A stretch of DNA of 64,000 bases from Aquimarina sp. RZ0 (GTDB lineage: Bacteria > Bacteroidota > Bacteroidia > Flavobacteriales > Flavobacteriaceae), in the NCBI RefSeq assembly GCF_008370685.1, contig NZ_VTZU01000030.1:1-64000 (forward strand), in the 5' to 3' direction. Within the stretch, counting starts at the first letter, position 1. Each line of letters starts with the position of its first letter. This document shows, piece by piece, positions 57,136 to 64,000 of the stretch. Position numbers and translations under genes: made by a program. The notes below the pieces were generated by a model, which was not told the DNA's origin, did no database searches, and saw nothing but the letters and a program-made list of their open reading frames with translations.

Positions 57136-57170
57136 AGAAATCCGGATAAAATATCCGGATTTCTTTACTG
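57136..57170 (+). terminator. terminator of the small lipoprotein gene
   Basis: A 12-bp perfect stem, agaaatccggat (57136-57147) with atccggatttct (57153-57164), followed by T-rich sequence. Confidence 0.8.
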
Positions 57171-57333
57171 TAAAGAAACAAATTATTCAATTGAATTATA
57201 TCTGTATACAATAAGAACTGTAAATCTCAGTCCCACAAAAAGAACCCTAAGTTTGATTGAGGAATATATATATATCTATTTATGAACTCGCTATCCTCTA
57301 TCATCTCTATCCTAAAAATATAATTAAGTCATA

Positions 57334-57495
57334 ATACGATTTATAACTAAAAATTTCGCATATCCATCGTTTCTTTTTCCTTTCTACTTCGTTTAAAAAA
57401 TAAACCGTAGCTATAGCTATGCTTGATTTTTTTGCCTTGCATAAAGAAAAAATAATTCAATGAATTTATACGAATTTTTTAATCACAAATCGTAT
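57334..57495 (-). repeat. 162-bp palindromic repeat, family A, copy 4 (reversed)
   Basis: Same element as copies 1-3 in the opposite orientation. Its edge is 14 bp before the start codon of the T9SS protein gene. Confidence 0.92.
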
Positions 57496-57509
57496 AATTC
57501 CATTTTAAA

Positions 57510-60500
57510 ATGAAATATATATACATCCTGTCGATTTTGTTGATTTCTTTTTTAAATCAACCTGTACTGTATGGTCAAAAAAAAATGAATGCCTCTGTAC
57601 CTCAAGGCCATCAACTCTACAAGAGTCTAAAAATCAAACAAAACCAGAATAAAACACAGCTCCCATCTAAAGTAACGGACAAAGCTACAGATCGATTCTA
57701 TTATGAACTGGATCGTACCTGCGATCCGCTAACTCGAAAAATCCCAAAAGACATTCACAAAAAAGAAGCGTTATTTGCTAAAAACTCTAAATCATTAGGT
57801 TCTTTAGATAGTACATCAAAAAAATCCGGATCCAACTGGATCAACAGAGGTCCCTATAACGTAGGAGGACGTACCCGGGCACTTGCAGTAGATATGACCA
57901 ATGAAAATGTAATCCTTGCAGGAGGTGTATCTGGAGGACTATGGAGATCTGATGATGGGGGACAAAACTGGAATAAGGTAACCAGAAAATTTCAAAATCC
58001 AAGCATAACTGCGATAGTACAGGATCCTAGACCTGGCTTTCAGCACATATGGTATTATGCCGGAGGAGAACGTTTGGGTAATTCTGCTAATCTTAATGCA
58101 GGAGGATTTTATACAGGTGCTGGTATTTATAAATCTCAGGATGGAGGACGTACCTTTGAGGTTTTGTCATCTACCACAGATGGAACCGTGAATGCCATTT
58201 CTCAATTTGATCTTGTGAATAGTATCGCCATTAATCCTACAAATGGTGATCTGTATATCGCTACTTTTTTTGGAGTGCACAGATCTCAGGACGGAGGAGC
58301 CAGTTTTCAGGAAGTACTGGCAAGTGGAGCAGACAACAGAACAGAAATCATCGTGAGCTCTACAGGAAAATTTTATGCTTCTGTAGCGACATCAGACAGA
58401 GCTTCTGGGGTAACAGGGGTTTATTTTTCTGATGATGGCACTACTTGGACACGCATCATGGAAGATGCATTCAGCCTTATACAATACAACAGAATCATTT
58501 GTGCCCTAAATCCATCAAATGAAAAAGAACTGTATGTTTTTGTTAATGAAGGTCGTGCTGCACCGACAAATTTCTTATATAGATACAATGCAGAAAACAA
58601 CACTTATGAGAACCTTTCTCGACAACTTCCATCGTCGCGAAATAATCCTCCTGTAGGCGGATTAAATACACAATTGGGATACAATATGGTACTTGCTGTA
58701 CACCCTACCAATCCTGATTTTATTATTATTGGTGGAACCAACTTATTTAGAACTACAGACGGTTTTAGAACTAATATAGAAGAAGTTCCTAATCATTGGA
58801 TTGGTGGATATTCTCCACTCAATGACGTCTCACTATACAAGAATTCTCATCCAGACATGCACGCCATTGCATTTTTTCCTTCAAACCCTGACAAGGTACT
58901 GAATGGTAATGACGGAGGCATTTTTGTTACTAATGATATTACAGCAAGTAACTCTTTTGAAGAACCCGTAAACTGGGTTTCATTAAACAACGGATATATT
59001 ACGACTCAGCCTTATGCAGTATCTTTTGATCCAAAATCAGAGAGTGATGAGTTATTAGCCGGTTTTCAGGATAACGGAACCTGGCATACAAATCAAACAA
59101 ATATTACTTCCTTTTGGGAAGAACAATTCGGAGGAGACGGAAGCTATAATGCGATTGCCGATAATGGTAGAACTCGTTATGCTTCTTCTCAGCGGGGCAA
59201 TATATTACGGTTTAATTATGACGAAGACGGAAACGCAGTTTCTGTTGCCTGGGTACGCCCTGCCATAGGAAGTAATTTTTCATTTATCACCCCTTTTATT
59301 CTTGATCCTAATGACGATAATGTCATGTATATGCCTGCAGGAAGAACATTGATTAGAAATAGTAATCTTGATGAAATACCTTCTTTTGAGAGTATTGAAG
59401 AAATAACCTCTCCAGCAGACATAAACTGGACAGAAATCACACAAACAGCATCCATACAAGACGCAAACAGGAGAGAGTTAAACAATATTACTGCCCTGGA
59501 TGTATCTACGTTCCCCGAAGCTAATAAACTGTATTATGGAACAGGTCAAGGTCAGGTCTATCGATTGGATCACGCAGATTTACCTTCTAGTGAACCTATG
59601 GATATCTTTACAGGAAAAGGATTACCTGAAAACGGTTTTGTGAGTAGCATACACGTAGATCCCAATAACTCAAATAGAGTTGTAGTCTCATTTTCCAATT
59701 ACAACATCCAGAGCATATTTTATACAAAAGATGCAGGTGAAAACTGGATAGATATTAGTGGAAACCTGGAAGATAATAAAGATGGCACTGGTAATGGACC
59801 TTCTGTACGCTGGGTATCTTTTCTGGGCAATAAAGATGGTGTGCTGGCAGGAACTAGTACAGGACTATACTATACTGATAGAATCTCACAGGAAAATACG
59901 GTCTGGAGACTGGAGAATAACCAGATTGGTGAAGGGATTGTAATGCAGATACGTACCCGAAAAGATGGAATGGCTGCTCTTGCTGTTCATGGGAATGGAG
60001 TATTCAGCAAAAAATTCAATGTAACACCTCCAGGGGGAGAAAAAACCTTATTTGTCAACAGAAAACCAGATGATATCATTTTATCTATTAAGGAAACACC
60101 ACAGTCCATCACTCTGGATCTTAGTGATATTTTTAAAGAAGAAAGCGGACTCCCGATACATACTACCATAGAGAGTTCTGATAAGAATCGAGAATTTATC
60201 GGATATGAGTTTGTTGATGATAAATTGCAAATTTTCTTTTTTGCTACCAATAGTAATGTTCCTAAAGCAGACAAAGAAGGAGAAGCGGTTATTAGAATAA
60301 CAGGTACATCAGGAATACAAAAATTAGCTACGGAGTTTAAGGTACAGGTTTTTCAAAAACCAATTCTCAAACGTTTAGATGTTAGCAAACCGGTTTTAGA
60401 GATAGGTCTTCCATCTTCACAAGCAACTGACTTTATTACCGGGGACCCTCTATACATAGAAACCGCAGACACCTTTAGGATCCCTGAAGGGAATACCTGG

Positions 60501-61280
60501 ATTCTCGAACGAATGAAAATAAATGCTGTTAATGATCCTTTTTCAGGTTTAGGTTTTTCTACTCCTGGTAATGAAGCAAGAATACGTATTTACAAGGATC
60601 AGGATGGGGAACCGGGAGAACAAATAGCAGATATGGTCAATAGCCTTAGGGCTAATCCGGTTTTAGAGGTATTTGAAGTAGGAGAATTTGATTTTGTATT
60701 TCCAGAAACCGTTCAACTCGATGGAGGCATCTACTGGGTCTCTTTTTCCAGAATAGAAGAGTTTTATTTTTTCGAAAATATTATCTGGTTACAACAAAAT
60801 AGATTACCGGATTCTACTCCTTTTGACAATCAGGAGGGAGAGCCTGTTTTTGCCGATAAAGCTGATCCTCATATAAGAGCAGCAGCAGGACAATTATCCT
60901 CTAATACGCTCTCGGAAGAATGGATCTCCAACAATGACCGAAATGGATTCTCCTTGAGAAGTCAATTGGTATTTTCTCTTTTTGGAGAGGTTGAGAACTT
61001 TAAAAATAGAAAATCAGAAAACACCAACGAAAAAATCGATATTGCGCTTTATCCCAATCCAACTAATAGCAACTTTGATATCAAGTTTAACAAAAAACCA
61101 TCAGAACGTATTCATGTTAAGGTATTAGATATAAGTGGCAAGAAAATATTCACCAAAACCTTTGATGAAAATCAAAACAAATATTCAATTAATACAGAAA
61201 ATTGGTTTTCAGGCATATATATTATTAGAGTTACTAGCAACAATACTGAAGTTACTTCTAAAATAGTTAAAAGTAAATAA
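57510..61280 (+). CDS. large secreted BNR/sortilin-type beta-propeller protein with T9SS sorting domain
   Basis: 1256 residues with a signal peptide (about 1-22). Residues about 110-860 carry VPS10/BNR repeats (GGVSGGLWRSDDGGQNWNKV, GIYKSQDGGRTFEVL, HRSQDGGASFQEV, FYTKDAGENWIDI), the usual Asp-box propellers. A middle beta domain (about 870-1170) follows. Residues about 1185-1256 are a type A T9SS C-terminal sorting domain (IALYPNPTNSNFDI to the basic KIVKSK end), so the protein is exported through the gliding-associated secretion system. The substrate is unknown. Repeat copy 4 forms its leader. Confidence 0.93.
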   Translation: MKYIYILSILLISFLNQPVLYGQKKMNASVPQGHQLYKSLKIKQNQNKTQLPSKVTDKATDRFYYELDRTCDPLTRKIPKDIHKKEALFAKNSKSLGSLDSTSKKSGSNWINRGPYNVGGRTRALAVDMTNENVILAGGVSGGLWRSDDGGQNWNKVTRKFQNPSITAIVQDPRPGFQHIWYYAGGERLGNSANLNAGGFYTGAGIYKSQDGGRTFEVLSSTTDGTVNAISQFDLVNSIAINPTNGDLYIATFFGVHRSQDGGASFQEVLASGADNRTEIIVSSTGKFYASVATSDRASGVTGVYFSDDGTTWTRIMEDAFSLIQYNRIICALNPSNEKELYVFVNEGRAAPTNFLYRYNAENNTYENLSRQLPSSRNNPPVGGLNTQLGYNMVLAVHPTNPDFIIIGGTNLFRTTDGFRTNIEEVPNHWIGGYSPLNDVSLYKNSHPDMHAIAFFPSNPDKVLNGNDGGIFVTNDITASNSFEEPVNWVSLNNGYITTQPYAVSFDPKSESDELLAGFQDNGTWHTNQTNITSFWEEQFGGDGSYNAIADNGRTRYASSQRGNILRFNYDEDGNAVSVAWVRPAIGSNFSFITPFILDPNDDNVMYMPAGRTLIRNSNLDEIPSFESIEEITSPADINWTEITQTASIQDANRRELNNITALDVSTFPEANKLYYGTGQGQVYRLDHADLPSSEPMDIFTGKGLPENGFVSSIHVDPNNSNRVVVSFSNYNIQSIFYTKDAGENWIDISGNLEDNKDGTGNGPSVRWVSFLGNKDGVLAGTSTGLYYTDRISQENTVWRLENNQIGEGIVMQIRTRKDGMAALAVHGNGVFSKKFNVTPPGGEKTLFVNRKPDDIILSIKETPQSITLDLSDIFKEESGLPIHTTIESSDKNREFIGYEFVDDKLQIFFFATNSNVPKADKEGEAVIRITGTSGIQKLATEFKVQVFQKPILKRLDVSKPVLEIGLPSSQATDFITGDPLYIETADTFRIPEGNTWILERMKINAVNDPFSGLGFSTPGNEARIRIYKDQDGEPGEQIADMVNSLRANPVLEVFEVGEFDFVFPETVQLDGGIYWVSFSRIEEFYFFENIIWLQQNRLPDSTPFDNQEGEPVFADKADPHIRAAAGQLSSNTLSEEWISNNDRNGFSLRSQLVFSLFGEVENFKNRKSENTNEKIDIALYPNPTNSNFDIKFNKKPSERIHVKVLDISGKKIFTKTFDENQNKYSINTENWFSGIYIIRVTSNNTEVTSKIVKSK

Positions 61281-61319
61281 GATAACATAAACTCGACTTA
61301 AATATCACCTTAATTGTCG

Positions 61320-61356
61320 AGCTGGGTAATACGAACAATATTACCCAGCTTTTTTT
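61320..61356 (+). terminator. terminator of the T9SS protein gene
   Basis: A 12-bp perfect stem, agctgggtaata (61320-61331) with tattacccagct (61339-61350), then a T run. Confidence 0.9.
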
Positions 61357-61399
61357 GTATATTCTGTTTTCTCATCTAGTACCTGATCGGAAATAGACA

Positions 61400-62920
61400 C
61401 TATCTAAGCGCTTCAGCATACAGTGTAGGATAATCTACGGCTTTTACCATGGGCAGATTAGCTCCATAAGTAGTATTGATTGCCTCCATAGCTTTATTAG
61501 CTAAAAAAGCATATCCTCTCGCTGTTGGATGAACACCATCCAATGAAAAAAGTCCTCCAAAAACCAAATCATCCTGTAATAAAAACTCATCAAACACAAG
61601 ACCTCCATCTGATACTTCAACTAATAATGCATTTGCATCTACAAAAGCTAATCCTGCTTGTTGTACAGCATCAGAAATAATCGTATTAAATTGTTGAGTT
61701 GCAGTTGTAATTTCCTGTTGTTCCTCGGGAGTTAGCACCCACTTATCAGCCAAGGGAATCGCAACTCCATTGACAGATAATGGGTTTTGAGGATCTGCTA
61801 ACGTTCCTATAAAACTACTGGCTGGCAATACCAGCAGATCTTCAGCCGTAGCCTGTCGTATACTCACTAAAGCTGGATTAATAGAGGTTAAATCAGTTAA
61901 ATCTTCATCTAAAATGACCACAGCGTTTCCTGCTCCTTCCTGAAAGCTTATTGTTCTTCTTGCTATTTCCAGGTCTGCATCTTCCTGAGATATTTCGTTT
62001 TGGTCTACAAGAAATGCAAAAGCTTGGACTATACCTCCATTATAAGCGGTATATGCACTATTTACTGCTCCAGCTGTAGCAGCATCTAACGGAACCGGAT
62101 TGTGAGGCACTGTAGTAAAATGAGCTATCGATGTGACATCTGGAATATTAGCCACAACACCCTTGGCTCCACCAGAGGTCAAAGTAGCTATCAATGTTGT
62201 ATATACCTGATTAAATAGTGCTCCCTCTGTAATCGGATCGGTTCCATCGCCACCCGAAAGTGCATATCCTAATACATCGTTATTACCAATCCAAAGTGAA
62301 AAAAAAGTAGGATTTTGTTCCATGGCATCTTCTAAAACCGAAGCGGTTGCACTTGAAGCTATTCGTGCAAAATAAGGATTTGCTTCTCCAGTTGCCACTC
62401 CTGCTACATTTCCATATCCATTAGCTAATAAATGAAAGCTTTTAGCTCCCGGAATCCCCATATTATTGAATAGACCCGAAAGCGTATTTGTTATTTCGGT
62501 TGTCGGCATTTCGGGATCATTATCTGTTGGAGTAGTACCTAATACTCTTGGCCCCGAAAGACTTGGTGGCCCAGGATCTGGGTCGCTATAAAAATAAAAT
62601 CTTGGGTTCTGAATGACAGTGCCACCTAGCAATGCCCCTCCTATATTATCATTCATTAAAGGTTGTGTAAATGCCCCACCTCCAGCAAGAGAAAATTGCT
62701 GAGCCAGAATGTTTGGCATAGAATTTTCCTGACCTGTAATAAACAATGCACCATCTGTTAAACCGGCAGTCAATGAATTTCCTAACGCCACATATTTTGA
62801 AAAATCTGCGGTTCCAGAAGTAATAATTACCTCTTCTATAACTGAAGAATCATCATCTGACTCACAAGCTATACATCCAAAAATTAACAGAATCAATAGC
62901 CATTTATATTGAATATTCAT
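61400..62920 (-). CDS. SGNH/GDSL hydrolase family lipoprotein
   Basis: 506 residues. Lipoprotein signal ending IFGCIACESDD. SGNH blocks: VALGNSLTAGL holds the nucleophile Ser, SLWIGNNDVLGYA the GxND block, and LDGVHPTARGYAF the Asp/His pair. About 300 residues are inserted between the blocks. Likely a surface esterase or lipase. It lies 22 bp after a TonB-dependent receptor, a pair seen in other Flavobacteriia. Confidence 0.92.
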   Translation of the reverse strand: MNIQYKWLLILLIFGCIACESDDDSSVIEEVIITSGTADFSKYVALGNSLTAGLTDGALFITGQENSMPNILAQQFSLAGGGAFTQPLMNDNIGGALLGGTVIQNPRFYFYSDPDPGPPSLSGPRVLGTTPTDNDPEMPTTEITNTLSGLFNNMGIPGAKSFHLLANGYGNVAGVATGEANPYFARIASSATASVLEDAMEQNPTFFSLWIGNNDVLGYALSGGDGTDPITEGALFNQVYTTLIATLTSGGAKGVVANIPDVTSIAHFTTVPHNPVPLDAATAGAVNSAYTAYNGGIVQAFAFLVDQNEISQEDADLEIARRTISFQEGAGNAVVILDEDLTDLTSINPALVSIRQATAEDLLVLPASSFIGTLADPQNPLSVNGVAIPLADKWVLTPEEQQEITTATQQFNTIISDAVQQAGLAFVDANALLVEVSDGGLVFDEFLLQDDLVFGGLFSLDGVHPTARGYAFLANKAMEAINTTYGANLPMVKAVDYPTLYAEALR

Positions 62921-62942
62921 ATTTGAAATATTTTTAGATTAA

Positions 62943-64000
62943 TTATAAGTTGTTTATAGATATCCCTATGTAATATTGAGATCCAATAAATCCTGTACCA
63001 AAGGCTGTAAAATATTCTTCTCCTAAGATATTGGTAGCCCCTGCTTTTAGAATAGCTTTTAATTTAGGAATGGTATAGTTAATTTGCGCATTTGCTACAT
63101 TAAAAGAAGGTACATCACCATCACCAAAAGCAGCTTCCCAAAAATAAGCATCACTCCAAGTCCAACTAGTATTAAATCCAAAGTTTTTAAATAAACTGGT
63201 ATGACCAAAAGATGCTTTTACCTTATGCTCTGGAGTATTAAAATTCGTTCTAAAATCAGGATCCTCACGCTCATCAAAATCTTGTTTTGTAAATGTATAG
63301 TTAACACCAAAATCAAAATTCCCTAACACTTTTGTATCCACGCCAACGGTTCCTCCAAAGGATCTAATATCTACATCAGAATTGGTATATGCCTGATATA
63401 TTTCAGTATCTCCATTGAGTAACGCGGCAAGAGATAGAGTTCCATCTCCAACTTCTCCGTAAAGAGGAACCAAAACATTTTCTGTAGAAATAAAATCAGT
63501 ATATATATTGTAGTATCCACTTAAATCAATAACAAATTTTTTAATCTTACCACGATATCCAACTTCTAGCGCGACAACCTTTTCAGGCTCGACTAAATCA
63601 ACATTCGAGACCGTTGGACTCCCATTTAAAACTGAGTTTAATGAGAATGAATTTTCATACGCTTGCCTACCAACTATATCTACAGTACTGTTTCCTGTTA
63701 ATAATTGGCCATCACCGCTAAGGTCAAAAGTTCTTACATCTCTATCCAAGTTTTCTGGTGCTGAACCCACAAGGATTGCTCTACCCACATCTAATCCGAT
63801 AAAAAGATCCTGTGTTGTTGGATTTCGAAATCCTGTTTGGGCAGATAAGCGAATATTATGGTTTCTATTAGCTCCAGCTGTATAACCCAAAGATAATCTT
63901 GGAGAAAAGTTTCCATCAAATAATTCTGATTTATCATACCTTATAGATCCTGTTATTTTTAACCTATCATCAATTAATTTCTTTTGTACTTGAGTATATA
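62943..64000 (-). CDS. TonB-dependent outer-membrane receptor, C-terminal part (runs off the window)
   Basis: The frame is open to the window edge. It shows C-terminal beta-barrel strands of a TonB-dependent receptor: RLSLGYTAGANRNHNIRLSA, GFRNPTTQDLFIGLDVGRA, ALEVGYRGKIKKFVIDLSGY, GGTVGVDTKVLGNFDFGVNY, and the end GSQYYIGISINNL with a terminal aromatic/hydrophobic strand. The plug and most of the barrel lie beyond 64000. Substrate unknown. Probably co-transcribed with the SGNH gene. Confidence 0.9.
   Translation of the reverse strand, partial: YTQVQKKLIDDRLKITGSIRYDKSELFDGNFSPRLSLGYTAGANRNHNIRLSAQTGFRNPTTQDLFIGLDVGRAILVGSAPENLDRDVRTFDLSGDGQLLTGNSTVDIVGRQAYENSFSLNSVLNGSPTVSNVDLVEPEKVVALEVGYRGKIKKFVIDLSGYYNIYTDFISTENVLVPLYGEVGDGTLSLAALLNGDTEIYQAYTNSDVDIRSFGGTVGVDTKVLGNFDFGVNYTFTKQDFDEREDPDFRTNFNTPEHKVKASFGHTSLFKNFGFNTSWTWSDAYFWEAAFGDGDVPSFNVANAQINYTIPKLKAILKAGATNILGEEYFTAFGTGFIGSQYYIGISINNL

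Overview
The window is low-GC DNA from a member of the Flavobacteriaceae, most likely a marine, gliding, Aquimarina-like genus. The evidence is: gldD and gldE beside ssb and mutY; a type IX secretion (T9SS) C-terminal sorting domain; ribosomal protein L21 with a C-terminal helix-hairpin-helix extension; atpD-atpC as a separate pair; membrane-anchored AraC regulators; many SusD-era-style lipoproteins with a Cys followed by acidic residues; and promoters of the Bacteroidetes type (TTG, about 20 nt, TAnnTTTG). The genus is an inference. No rRNA, tRNA or CRISPR array was seen.

Layout. 0-1 kb: the 3' end of an IS3-family transposase whose insertion has beheaded an M57-type (HEIGH) metallopeptidase gene. 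1-6.5 kb: rplU-rpmA, a DUF4199 membrane protein and an M16 peptidase pair (one catalytic, one lacking the zinc site). 6.5-7.1 kb: a gene-free island of REP-like hairpins and palindromes. 7.1-11 kb: a DMT transporter and a two-gene operon of a GCS2-fold carboxylate-amine ligase plus a probable ATP-grasp enzyme. 11.1-17.5 kb: the housekeeping block gldD-gldE-ssb-mutY, then HU, a 29-residue basic protein, RNase G and RecX. 17.5-23 kb: tandem S41 protease lipoproteins, an AraC regulator and a cupin/JmjC protein. 22.9-38 kb: a biotin locus in two parts (KAS-bioB, and bioF-DUF2007-bioD-hydrolase-SEC-C-bioA) separated by about 7 kb carrying a Coa1-like pair, an NHL lipoprotein, an AraC regulator, an intact M57 peptidase and an acetyltransferase.

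38-44 kb holds a truncated FG-GAP protein, an acetyltransferase, an S9 peptidase and an unrecognised lipoprotein. 44.6-50 kb is a membrane-glycan cluster: a phosphatase, a nucleotide-sugar epimerase, a GT39-type transferase, a polyprenyl-phosphate GT2 and an LPG-synthase/AglD-type membrane protein. 50-52 kb has a decayed ORF, a Crp/Fnr regulator and a tautomerase. 52-54 kb is atpC-atpD. 54.6-61.3 kb has a TPR/TM/HTH regulator, a small lipoprotein and a large T9SS-exported beta-propeller protein. The window ends in an SGNH hydrolase lipoprotein and a TonB-dependent receptor that runs off the edge.

The most unusual non-coding signal is an ERIC-like palindromic repeat of exactly 162 bp: four near-identical copies (6663, 31970, 38202, 57334), a divergent copy of the same length with different ends (52011), and a probable half copy near 39230. 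It sits against gene ends in two places. The best candidates for an undescribed system are the GCS2/ATP-grasp operon and the accessory genes inside the biotin locus.
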